Assembly: GCA_930367205.1 (NCBI GenBank) | Contig: OV884015.1 | Location: 1,054,001 to 1,118,000 of the forward strand | Length of the DNA stretch: 64,000 nt | Direction: 5' to 3' | From: Acanthosoma haemorrhoidale | Lineage: Eukaryota; Arthropoda; Insecta; Hemiptera; Acanthosomatidae | Shown: positions 39,106 through 53,939 of the stretch, piece after piece | Position numbering within the stretch: the stretch's first letter is position 1 | Layout: each line of letters starts with the position of its first letter | The notes under the pieces: model-generated | Told to the model about the DNA's origin: nothing | The model's input: only the letters and a program-made list of their open reading frames with translations | Database searches by the model: none | Position numbers and translations under genes: made by a program

Positions 39106-41657
39106 TTGACATCATTTAATGTTATATTCACTCGTAAGTTTAATCATACGATCGTATCACGTGATACAATGAGTGCCAATGATACGGCACACTATCATAT
39201 TCGACATCATTTGATGTTATATTTACTCGTAACTTTAATCATACGATCGTATCACGTGAAACAATGAGTGCTAATGATACATTATACAATCATATTCAAC
39301 ATCATTTAATGTTATATTCACGCGAAACTTAAATCATACGATCGTATCACGTGATTGAATGAGTGCCAATGAAAGGGCACACAATCAAATTCGACATCAT
39401 TTGATGGTATATTCACTCGTAATTTTATTCTTACGATCGTATCACATGATACAATAAGTGCCAATGATACAGCACACTATCATATTTGACATCATTTGAT
39501 GTTATATTCACCCGAAACTTTCATCATACGATCGTATCACGTGATAGAATGAGTGCCAATAATACGGCACACAATCATATTCGACATCATTTGATGTTAT
39601 ATTCACTCGTGACTTGAATCATACGATCGTATCACGTGATACCATGAGTGATAATGATTAGGCACACTATCTTATTCGACATCATTTGATGTTATATTCA
39701 CTCGAAACTTTAATCATACGATCATATCACGTGATACCATGAGTGCTACTGATACAGCACACTATCTTTTTTGACATCATTAGATGTTATATTCACTCGT
39801 AACTTTAATCATACGAACATATCACGTGATACAATGAGTGCTACTGATACAGCACACAATCATATTCGACATCATTTGATGTTATATTCACTCGTTACTT
39901 GAATCATACGATTATATCACGTGATACAATGAGTGCTAATGATACAGCACACTATCATATTCGACATCATTTGATGATATATTCACTCGTACCTTGAATC
40001 ATACGATCGTATCACGTGATACTATGAGTGCTAATGATTAGGCACACTATCTTATTTGACATCATTAGATGTTATATTCACTCGTAACTTTAATCATACG
40101 ATCATATCACGTGATACAATGAGTGCTACTGATACAGCACACTATCTTATTTGACATCATTAGATGTTATATTCACTCGTAACTTTAATCATACGATCAT
40201 ATCACGTGATACAATGAGTGCTACTGATACAGCACACAATCATATTCGACATCATTTGATGTTATATTCACTCGTTACTTGAATCATACGATTATATCAC
40301 GTGATACAATGAGTGCTAATGATACAGCACACAATCATATTCGACATCATTTGATGTTATATTCACTCGTAACTTGAATCATACGACCGTATCACGTGAT
40401 TGAATGAATGCCAATGATATGGCACACTATCTTTTTTGACATCATTAGATGTTATATTCACTCGTAACTTTAATCATACGATCATATCACGTGATACAAT
40501 GAGTGCTACTGATACAGCACACAATCATATTCGACATCATTTGATGTTATATTCACTCGTTACTTGAATCATACGATCGTATCACGTGATACAATAAGTT
40601 TAAATGATACGGTAAACAATCATATTCGACATCATTTGATGTTATATCCATCCTAAACTTTAATCATACGATCGTATCACGTGAAACAATGAGTGCTAAT
40701 GATACAGAACACAATCATATTCGACATCATTTGATGTTATATTCACTCGTAACTTGAATCATACGACCGTATCACGTGATTGAATGAGTGCCAATGATTA
40801 GGCACACAATCATATTCGACATCATTTGATGTTATGTTCACGCGAAACTTGAATCATACGATTGTAACACGTGATACAATGAGTTCAAATAATACGGTAC
40901 ACAATCATATTCCACATCATTTGATGTTATGTTTACTCGTAACTATAATCATACGACCGTATCACGTGATTGAATGAATGCCAATGATATGGCACACAAT
41001 CATATTCGACATCATTTGATGTTATATTCACTGGTACCATGAATCGTACGATCGTATCACGTGATACCATGAGTGCTAATGATTAGGCACACTATCATAT
41101 TTGACATCATCTGATGTTATTGATACGGTATACGAGCATGTTTGACATCATTTAATGTTATATTAACTCGTAAGTTTAATCATACGATCGTATCACGTAA
41201 AACAATGAGTGCCAATGATACATTATACAATCATATTCAACATCATTTGATGTTATATTTACTCGTAACTTGAATCACACGATCGTATCACGTGATACAA
41301 TGAGTTCAAATGATACGGTACACAATCATATTCGACATCATTTGATGTTATGTTTACTCGTTACTTTAATCTTACGATCGTATCACGTGATACAATGAGT
41401 GCCAATGATACAGCACACTATCATATTTGACATCATTTGATGTTATATTCACTCGTAAGTTTAATCATACGATCGTATCACGTGATACAATGAGTGCCAA
41501 TGATACATTATACAATCATATTCAACATCATTTGATGTTATCTTCACTCGTAACTTTCATCATACGATCGTATCACGTGATATAATGAGTGCCAATGATA
41601 CGGTACACTATCATAATCGACATCATCTGATGTTATTGATACGGTATACCAGCATGG
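39106..41657 (+). repeat. 2552-bp higher-order repeat, copy 2
   Basis: Exactly 2552 bp between markers. Private differences from the next copy include GAAACAATGAG near 39258 (CAACGAG at the equivalent place near 41815) and GTGATAGAATGAG near 39541 (GTGATTGAATGAG). Confidence 0.88.
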
Positions 41658-44209
41658 TTGACATCATTTAATGTTATATTCACTCGTAAGTTTAATCATA
41701 CGATCGTATCACGTGATACAATGAGTGCCAATGATACGGCACACTATCATATTCGACATCATTTGATGTTATATTTACTCGTAACTTTAATCATACGATC
41801 GTATCACGTGAAACAACGAGTGCTAATGATACATTATACAATCATATTCAACATCATTTAATGTTATATTCACGCGAAACTTAAATCATACGATCGTATC
41901 ACGTGATTGAATGAGTGCCAATGAAAGGGCACACAATCAAATTCGACATCATTTGATGGTATATTCACTCGTAATTTTATTCTTACGATCGTATCACATG
42001 ATACAATAAGTGCCAATGATACAGCACACTATCATATTTGACATCATTTGATGTTATATTCACCCGAAACTTTCATCATACGATCGTATCACGTGATTGA
42101 ATGAGTGCCAATAATACGGCACACAATCATATTCGACATCATTTGATGTTATATTCACTCGTGACTTGAATCATACGATCGTATCACGTGATACCATGAG
42201 TGATAATGATTAGGCACACTATCTTATTCGACATCATTTGATGTTATATTCACTCGAAACTTTAATCATACGATCATATCACGTGATACCATGAGTGCTA
42301 CTGATACAGCACACTATCTTTTTTGACATCATTAGATGTTATATTCACTCGTAACTTTAATCATACGAACATATCACGTGATACAATGAGTGCTACTGAT
42401 ACAGCACACAATCATATTCGACATCATTTGATGTTATATTCACTCGTTACTTGAATCATACGATTATATCACGTGATACAATGAGTGCTAATGATACAGC
42501 ACACTATCATATTCGACATCATTTGATGATATATTCACTCGTACCTTGAATCATACGAACGTATCACGTGATACTATGAGTGCTAATGATTAGGCACACT
42601 ATCTTATTTGACATCATTAGATGTTATATTCACTCGTAACTTTAATCATACGATCATATCACGTGATACAATGAGTGCTACTGATACAGCACACTATCTT
42701 TTTTGACATCATTAGATGTTATATTCACTCGTAACTTTAATCATACGATCATATCACGTGATACAATGAGTGCTACTGATACAGCACACAATCATATTCG
42801 ACATCATTTGATGTTATATTCACTCGTTACTTGAATCATACGATTATATCACGTGATACAATGAGTGCTAATGATACAGCACACAATCATATTCGACATC
42901 ATTTGATGTTATATTGACTCGTAACTTGAATCATACGACCGTATCACGTGATTGAATGAATGCCAATGATATGGCACACTATCTTATTAGACATCATTAG
43001 ATGTTATATTCACTCGTAACTTTAATCATACGATCATATCACGTGATACAATGAGTGCTACTGATACAGCACACAATCATATTCGACATCATTTGATGTT
43101 ATATTCACTCGTTACTTGAATCATACGATCGTATCACGTGATACAATAAGTTTAAATGATACGGTAAACAATCATATTCGACATCATTTGATGTTATATC
43201 CATCCCAAACTTTAATCATACGATCGTATCACGTGAAACAATGAGTGCTAATGATACAGCACACAATCATATTCGACATCATTTGATGTTATATTCACTC
43301 GTAACTTGAATCATACGACCGTATCACGTGATTGAATGAGTGCCAATGATTAGGCACACAATCATATTCGACATCATTTGATGTTATGTTCACGCGAAAC
43401 TTGAATCATACGATTGTAACACGTGATACAATGAGTTCAAATAATACGGTACACAATCATATTCCACATCATTTGATGTTATGTTTACTCGTAACTATAA
43501 TCATACGACCGTATCACGTGATTGAATGAATGCCAATGATATGGCACACAATCATATTCGACATCATTTGATGTTATATTCACTGGTACCATGAATCGTA
43601 CGATCGTATCACGTGATACCATGAGTGCTAATGATTAGGCACACTATCATATTTGACATCATCTGATGTTATTGATACGGTATACGAGCATGTTTGACAT
43701 CATTTAATGTTATATTAACTCGTAAGTTTAATCATACGATCGTATCACGTAAAACAATGAGTGCCAATGATACATTATACAATCATATTCAACATCATTT
43801 GATGTTATATTCACTCGTAACTTGAATCACACGATCGTATCACGTGATACAATGAGTTCAAATGATACGGTACACAATCATATTCGACATCATTTGATGT
43901 TATGTTTACTCGTTACTTTAATCTTACGATCGTATCACGTGATACAATGAGTGCCAATGATACAGCACACTATCATATTTGACATCATTTGATGTTATAT
44001 TCACTCGTAAGTTTAATCATACGATCGTATCACGTGATACAATGAGTGCCAATGATACATTATACAATCATATTCAACATCATTTGATGTTATCTTCACT
44101 CGTAACTTTCATCATACGATCGTATCACGTGATATAATGAGTGCCAATGATGCGGTACACTATCATAATCGACATCATCTGATGTTATTGATACGGTATA
44201 CCAGCATGG
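41658..44209 (+). repeat. 2552-bp higher-order repeat, copy 3
   Basis: Exactly 2552 bp between CAGCATGG markers at 41658 and 44210, with the same monomer order as copies 1 and 2. A private change is ATACGAACGTATC near 42556, where copy 2 has ATACGATCGTATC. Confidence 0.88.
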
Positions 44210-47200
44210 TTGACATCATTTAATGTTATATTCACTCGTAAGTTTAATCATACGATCGTATCACGTGATACAATGAGTGCCAATGATACGGCACACTATC
44301 ATATTCGACATCATTTGATGTTATATTTACTCGTAACTTTAATCATACGATCGTATCACGTGAAACAACGAGTGCTAATGATACATTATACAATCATATT
44401 CAACATCATTTAATGTTATATTCACGCGAAACTTAAATCATACGATCGTATCACGTGATTGAATGAGTGCCAATGAAAGGGCACACAATCAAATTCGACA
44501 TCATTTGATGGTATATTCACTCGTAATTTTATTCTTACGATCGTATCACATGATACAATAAGTGCCAATGATACAGCACACTATCATATTTGACATCATT
44601 TGATGTTATATTCACCCGAAACTTTCATCATACGATCGTATCACGTGATTGAATGAGTGCCAATAATACGGCACACAATCATATTCGACATCATTTGATG
44701 TTATATTCACTCGTGACTTGAATCATACGATCGTATCACGTGATACCATGAGTGATAATGATTAGGCACACTATCTTATTCGACATCATTTGATGTTATA
44801 TTCACTCGAAACTTTAATCATACGATCATATCACGTGATACCATGAGTGCTACTGATACAGCACACTATCTTTTTTGACATCATTAGATGTTATATTCAC
44901 TCGTAACTTTAATCATACGAACATATCACGTGATACAATGAGTGCTACTGATACAGCACACAATCATATTCGACATCATTTGATGTTATATTCACTCGTT
45001 ACTTGAATCATACGATTATATCACGTGATACAATGAGTGCTAATGATACAGCACACTATCATATTCGACATCATTTGATGATATATTCACTCGTACCTTG
45101 AATCATACGATCGTATCACGTGATACTATGAGTGCTAATGATTAGGCACACTATCTTATTTGACATCATTAGATGTTATATTCACTCGTAACTTTAATCA
45201 TACGATCATATCACGTGATACAATGAGTGCTACTGATACAGCACACTATCTTATTTGACATCATTAGATGTTATATTCACTCGTAACTTTAATCATACGA
45301 TCATATCACGTGATACAATGAGTGCTACTGATACAGCACACAATCATATTCGACATCATTTGATGTTATATTCACTCGTTACTTGAATCATACGATTATA
45401 TCACGTGATACAATGAGTGCTAATGATACAGCACACAATCATATTCGACATCATTTGATGTTATATTGACTCGTAACTTGAATCATACGACCGTATCACG
45501 TGATTGAATGAATGCCAATGATATGGCACACTATCTTTTTTGACATCATTAGATGTTATATTCACTCGTAACTTTAATCATACGATCATATCACGTGATA
45601 CAATGAGTGCTACTGATACAGCACACAATCATATTCGACATCATTTGATGTTATATTCACTCGTTACTTGAATCATACGATCGTATCACGTGATACAATA
45701 AGTTTAAATGATACGGTAAACAATCATATTCGACATCATTTGATGTTATATCCATCCTAAACTTTAATCATACGATCGTATCACGTGAAACAATGAGTGC
45801 TAATGATACAGCACACAATCATATTCGACATCATTTGATGTTATATTCACTCGTTACTTGAATCATACGATTATATCACGTGATACAATGAGTGCTAATG
45901 ATACAGCACACAATCATATTCGACATCATTTGATGTTATATTGACTCGTAACTTGAATCATACGACCGTATCACGTGATTGAATGAATGCCAATGATATG
46001 GCACACTATCTTTTTTGACATCATTAGATGTTATATTCACTCGTAACTTTAATCATACGATCATATCACGTGATACAATGAGTGCTACTGATACAGCACA
46101 CAATCATATTCGACATCATTTGATGTTATATTCACTCGTTACTTGAATCATACGATCGTATCACGTGATACAATAAGTTTAAATGATACGGTAAACAATC
46201 ATATTCGACATCATTTGATGTTATATCCATCCTAAACTTTAATCATACGATCGTATCACGTGAAACAATGAGTGCTAATGATACAGCACACAATCATATT
46301 CGACATCATTTGATGTTATATTCACTCGTAACTTGAATCATACGATCGTATCACGTGATTGAATGAGTGCCAATGATTAGGCACACAATCATATTCGACA
46401 TCATTTGATGTTATGTTCACGCGAAACTTGAATCATACGATTGTAACACGTGATACAATGAGTTCAAATAATACGGTACACAATCATATTCCACATCATT
46501 TGATGTTATGTTTACTCGTAACTATAATCATACGACCGTATCACGTGATTGAATGAATGCCAATGATATGGCACACAATCATATTCGACATCATTTGATG
46601 TTATATTCACTGGTACCATGAATCGTACGATCGTATCACGTGATACCATGAGTGCTAATGATTAGGCACACTATCATATTTGACATCATCTGATGTTATT
46701 GATACGGTATACGAGCATGTTTGACATCATTTAATGTTATATTAACTCGTAAGTTTAATCATACGATCGTATCACGTAAAACAATGAGTGCCAATGATAC
46801 ATTATACAATCATATTCAACATCATTTGATGTTATATTTACTCGTAACTTGAATCACACGATCGTATCACGTGATACAATGAGTTCAAATGATACGGTAC
46901 ACAATCATATTCGACATCATTTGATGTTATGTTTACTCGTTACTTTAATCTTACGATCGTATCACGTGATACAATGAGTGCCAATGATACAGCACACTAT
47001 CATATTTGACATCATTTGATGTTATATTCACTCGTAAGTTTAATCATACGATCGTATCACGTGATACAATGAGTGCCAATGATACATTATACAATCATAT
47101 TCAACATCATTTGATGTTATCTTCACTCGTAACTTTCATCATACGATCGTATCACGTGATATAATGAGTGCCAATGATACGGTACACTATCATAATCGAC

Positions 47201-47236
47201 ATCATCTGATGTTATTGATACGGTATACCAGCATGG
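44210..47236 (+). repeat. Expanded higher-order repeat (3027 bp)
   Basis: 3027 = 2552 + 5 x 95. The extra five monomers are a local tandem duplication of 475 bp: ACTTGAATCATACGATTATA occurs at 45381 and 45856, each followed by the same series TTGACTCG, ACGACCG, ATATGGCAC and TCCATCC. Confidence 0.85.
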
Positions 47237-50200
47237 TTGACATCATTTAATGTTATATTCACTCGTAAGTTTAATCATACGATCGTATCACGTGATACAA
47301 TGAGTGCCAATGATACGGCACACTATCATATTCGACATCATTTGATGTTATATTTACTCGTAACTTTAATCATACGATCGTATCACGTGAAACAATGAGT
47401 GCTAATGATACATTATACAATCATATTCAACATCATTTGATGTTATATTCACGCGAAACTTAAATCATACGATCGTATCACGTGATTGAATGAGTGCCAA
47501 TGAAAGGGCACACAATCATATTCGACATCATTTGATGGTATATTCACTCGTAATTTTATTCTTACGATCGTATCACATGATACAATAAGTGCCAATGATA
47601 CAGCACACTATCATATTTGACATCATTTGATGTTATATTCACCCGAAACATTCATCATACGATCGTATCACGTGATTGAATGAGTGCCAATAATACGGCA
47701 CACAATCATATTCGACATCATTTGATGTTATATTCACTCGTGACTTGAATCATACGATCGTATCACGTGATACCATGAGTGATAATGATTAGGCACACTA
47801 TCTTATTCGACATCATTTGATGTTATATTCACTCGAAACTTTAATCATACGATCATATCACGTGATACCATGAGTGCTACTGATACAGCACACTATCTTT
47901 TTTGACATCATTAGATGTTATATTCACTCGTAACTTTAATCATACGAACATATCACGTGATACAATGAGTGCTACTGATACAGCACACAATCATATTCGA
48001 CATCATTTGATGTTATATTCACTCGTTACTTGAATCATACGATTATATCACGTGATACAATGAGTGCTAATGATACAGCACACTATCATATTCGACATCA
48101 TTTGATGATATATTCACTCGTACCTTGAATCATACGAACGTATCACGTGATACTATGAGTGCTAATGATTAGGCACACTATCTTATTTGACATCATTAGA
48201 TGTTATATTCACTCGTAACTTTAATCATACGATCATATCACGTGATACAATGAGTGCTACTGATACAGCACACTATCTTATTTGACATCATTAGATGTTA
48301 TATTCACTCGTAACTTTAATCATACGATCATATCACGTGATACAATGAGTGCTACTGATACAGCACACAATCATATTCGACATCATTTGATGTTATATTC
48401 ACTCGTTACTTGAATCATACGATTATATCACGTGATACAATGAGTGCTAATGATACAGCACACAATCATATTCGACATCATTTGATGTTATATTGACTCG
48501 TAACTTGAATCATACGACCGTATCACGTGATTGAATGAATGCCAATGATATGGCACACTATCTTTTTTGACATCATTAGATGTTATATTCACTCGTAACT
48601 TTAATCATACGATCATATCACGTGATACAATGAGTGCTACTGATACAGCACACAATCATATTCGACATCATTTGATGTTATATTCACTCGTTACTTGAAT
48701 CATACGATCGTATCACGTGATACAATAAGTTTAAATGATACGGTAAACAATCATATTCGACATCATTTGATGTTATATCCATCCTAAACTTTAATCATAC
48801 GATCGTATCACGTGAAACAATGAGTGCTAATGATACAGCACACAATCATATTCGACATCATTTGATGTTATATTCACTCGTAACTTGAATCATACGACCG
48901 TATCACGTGATTGAATGAGTGCCAATGATTAGGCACACAATCATATTCGACATCATTTGATGTTATGTTCACGCGAAACTTGAATCATACGATTGTAACA
49001 CGTGATACAATGAGTTCAAATAATACGGTACACAATCATATTCCACATCATTTGATGTTATGTTTACTCGTAACTATAATCATACGACCGTATCACGTGA
49101 TTGAATGAATGCCAATGATATGGCACACAATCATATTCGACATCATTTGATGTTATATTCACTGGTACCATGAATCGTACGATCGTATCACGTGATACCA
49201 TGAGTGCTAATGATTAGGCACACTATCATATTTGACATCATCTGATGTTATTGATACGGTATACGAGCATGTTTGACATCATTTAATGTTATATTAACTC
49301 GTAAGTTTAATCATACGATCGTATCACGTAAAACAATGAGTGCCAATGATACATTATACAATCATATTCAACATCATTTGATGATATATTCACTCGTACC
49401 CTGAATCATACGATCGTATCACGTGATACTATGAGTGCTAATGATTAGGCACACTATCTTATTTGACATCATTAGATGTTATATTCACTCGTAACTTTAA
49501 TCATACGATCATATCACGTGATACAATGAGTGCTACTGATACAGCACACTATCTTTTTTGACATCATTAGATGTTATATTCACTCGTAACTTTAATCATA
49601 CGATCATATCACGTGATACAATGAGTGCTACTGATACAGCACACAATCATATTCGACATCATTTGATGTTATATTCACTCGTTACTTGAATCATACGATT
49701 ATATCACGTGATACAATGAGTGCTAATGATACAGAACACAATCATATTCGACATCATTTGATGTTATATTCACTCGTAACTTGAATCATACGACCGTATC
49801 ACGTGATTGAATGAATGCCAATGATATGGCACACTATCTTTTTTGACATCATTAGATGTTATATTCACTCGTAACTTTAATCATACGATCATATCACGTG
49901 ATACAATGAGTGCTACTGATACAGCACACAATCATATTCGACATCATTTGATGTTATATTCACTCGTTACTTGAATCATACGATCGTATCACGTGATACA
50001 ATAAGTTTAAATGATACGGTAAACAATCATATTCGACATCATTTGATGTTATATCCATCCTAAACTTTAATCATACGATCGTATCACGTGAAACAATGAG
50101 TGCTAATGATACAGCACACAATCATATTCGACATCATTTGATGTTATATTCACTCGTAACTTGAATCATACGACCGTATCACGTGATTGAATGAGTGCCA

Positions 50201-50969
50201 ATGATTAGGCACTTAATCATATTCGACATCATTTGATGTTATGTTCACGCGAAACTTGAATCATACGATTGTAACACGTGATACAATGAGTTCAAATAAT
50301 ACGGTACACAATCATATTCCACATCATTTGATGTTATGTTTACTCGTAACTATAATCATACGACCGTATCACGTGATTGAATGAATGCCAATGATATGGC
50401 ACACAATCATATTCGACATCATTTGATGTTATATTCACTGGTACCATGAATCGTACGATCGTATCACGTGATACCATGAGTGCTAATGATTAGGCACACT
50501 ATCATATTTGACATCATCTGATGTTATTGATACGGTATACGAGCATGTTTGACATCATTTAATGTTATATTAACTCGTAAGTTTAATCATACGATCGTAT
50601 CACGTAAAACAATGAGTGCCAATGATACATTATACAATCATATTCAACATCATTTGATGTTATATTCACTCGTAACTTGAATCACACGATCGTATCACGT
50701 GATACAATGAGTGCTAATGATACAGCACACTATCATATTTGACATCATTTGATGTTATATTCACTCGTAAGTTTAATCATACGATCGTATCACGTGATAC
50801 AATGAGTGCCAATGATACATTATACAATCATATTCAACATCATTTGATGTTATCTTCACTCGTAACTTTCATCATACGATCGTATCACGTGATATAATGA
50901 GTGCCAATGATACGGTACACTATCATAATCGACATCATCTGATGTTATTGATACGGTATACCAGCATGG
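47237..50969 (+). repeat. Higher-order repeat pair with an in-register deletion (3733 bp)
   Basis: 3733 = 38 x 95 + 3 x 41, or 2552 + 1181. One CAGCATGG marker is missing. The likely joint is near 49375, where a TACATTATACAATC monomer continues into GATGATATATTCACTCGTACC, not its usual neighbour. Confidence 0.78.
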
Positions 50970-53426
50970 TTGACATCATTTAATGTTATATTCACTCGTA
51001 AGTTTAATCATACGATCGTATCACGTGATACAATGAGTGCCAATGATACAGCACACTATCATATTCAACATCATTTGATGTTATATTTACTCGTAACTTT
51101 AATCATACGATCGTATCACGTGAAACAACGAGTGCTAATGATACATTATACAATCATATTCAACATCATTTAATGTTATATTCACGCGAAACTTAAATCA
51201 TACGATCGTATCACGTGATTGAATGAGTGCCAATGAAAGGGCACACAATCAAATTCGACATCATTTGATGGTATATTCACTCGTAATTATATTCTTACGA
51301 TCGTATCACATGATACAATAAGTGCCAATGATACAGCACACTATCATATTTGACATCATTTGATGTTATATTCACCCGAAACTTTCATCATACGATCGTA
51401 TCACGTGATTGAATGAGTGCCAATAATACGGCACACAATCATATTCGACATCATTTGATGTTATATTCACTCGTGACTTGAATCATACGATCGTATCACG
51501 TGATACCATGAGTGATAATGATTAGGCACACTATCTTATTCGACATCATTTGATGTTATATTCACTCGAAACTTTAATCATACGATCATATCACGTGATA
51601 CCATGAGTGCTACTGATACAGCACACTATCTTTTTTGACATCATTAGATGTTATATTCACTCGTAACTTTAATCATACGATCATATCACGTGATACAATG
51701 AGTGCTACTGATACAGCACACAATCATATTCGACATCATTTGATGTTATATTCACTCGTTACTTGAATCATACGATTATATCACGTGATACAATGAGTGC
51801 TAATGATACAGCACACAATCATATTCGACATCATTTGATGATATATTCACTCGTACCTTGAATCATACGATCGTATCACGTGATACTATGAGTGCTAATG
51901 ATTAGGCACACTATCTTATTTGACATCATTAGATGTTATATTCACTCGTAACTTTAATCATACGATCATATCACGTGATACAATGAGTGCTGATGATACA
52001 GCACACAATCATATTCGACATCATTTGATGTTATATTCACTCGTTACTTGAATCATACGATTATATCACGTGATACAATGAGTGCTAATGATACAGCACA
52101 CAATCATATTCGACATCATTTGATGTTATATTCACTCGTAACTTGAATCATACGACCGTATCACGTGATTGAATGAATGCCAATGATATGGCACACTATC
52201 TTTTTTGACATCATTAGATGTTATATTCACTCGTAACTTTAATCATACGATCATATCACGTGATACAATGAGTGCTACTGATACAGCACACAATCATATT
52301 CGACATCATTTGATGTTATATTCACTCGTTACTTGAATCATACGATCGTATCACGTGATACAATAAGTTTAAATGATACGGTAAACAATCATATTCGACA
52401 TCATTTGATGTTATATCCATCCTAAACTTTAATCATACGATCGTATCACGTGAAACAATGAGTGCTAATGATACAGCACACAATCATATTCTACATCATT
52501 TGATGTTATATTCACTCGTAACTTGAATCATACGACCGTATCACGTGATTGAATGAGTGCCAATGATTAGGCACACAATCATATTCGACATCATTTGATG
52601 TTATGTTCACGCGAAACTTGAATCATACGATTGTAACACGTGATACAATGAGTTCAAATAATACGGTACACAATCATATTCCACATCATTTGATGTTATG
52701 TTTACTCGTAACTATAATCATACGACCGTATCACGTGATTGAATAAATGCCAATGATATGGCACACAATCATATTCGACATCATTTGATGTTATATTCAC
52801 TGGTACCATGAATCGTACGATCGTATCACGTGATACCATGAGTGCTAATGATTAGGCACACTATCATATTTGACATCATCTGATGTTATTGATACGGTAT
52901 ACGAGCATGTTTGACATCATTTAATGTTATATTAACTCGTAAGTTTAATCATACGATCGTATCACGTAAAACAATGAGTGCCAATGATACATTATACAAT
53001 CATATTCAACATCATTTGATGTTATATTCACTCGTAACTTGAATCACACGATCGTATCACGTGATACAATGAGTTCAAATGATACGGTACACAATCATAT
53101 TCGACATCATTTGATGTTATGTTTACTCGTTACTTTAATCTTACGATCGTATCACGTGATACAATGAGTGCTAATGATACAGCACACTATCATATTTGAC
53201 ATCATTTGATGTTATATTCACTCGTAAGTTTAATCATACGATCGTATCACGTGATACAATGAGTGCCAATGATACATTATACAATCATATTCAACATCAT
53301 TTGATGTTATCTTCACTCGTAACTTTCATCATACGATCGTATCACGTGATATAATGAGTGCCAATGATACGGTACACTATCATAATCGACATCATCTGAT
53401 GTTATTGATACGGTATACCAGCATGG
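50970..53426 (+). repeat. Contracted higher-order repeat (2457 bp)
   Basis: 2457 = 2552 - 95, one full monomer shorter than the standard unit. It starts at the marker TTG at 50970 and ends before the marker at 53427. Confidence 0.82.
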
Positions 53427-53939
53427 TTGACATCATTTAATGTTATATTTACTCGTAAGTTTAATCATACGATCGTATCACGTGATACAATGAGTGCCAA
53501 TGATACATTATACAATCATATTCAACATCATTTGATGTTATATTTACTTGTAACTTTCATCATACGATCGTATCACTTGATACAATGAGTGCCAATGATA
53601 CGGCACACTATCATATTCGACATTATTTGATGTTATATTTACTCGTAACTTTAATCATACGATCGTATCACGTGAAACAACGAGTGCTAATGATACATTA
53701 TACAATCATATTCAACATCATTTAATGTTATATTCACGCGAAACTTTAATCATACGATCGTATCACGTGATTGAATGAGTGCCAATGAAAGGGCACACAA
53801 TCAAATTCGACATCATTTGATGGTATATTCACTCGTAACTTTATTCTTACGATCGTATCACATGATACAATAAGTGCCAATGATACAGCACACTATCATA
53901 TTTGACATCATTTGATGTTATATTCACCCGAAACTTTCA

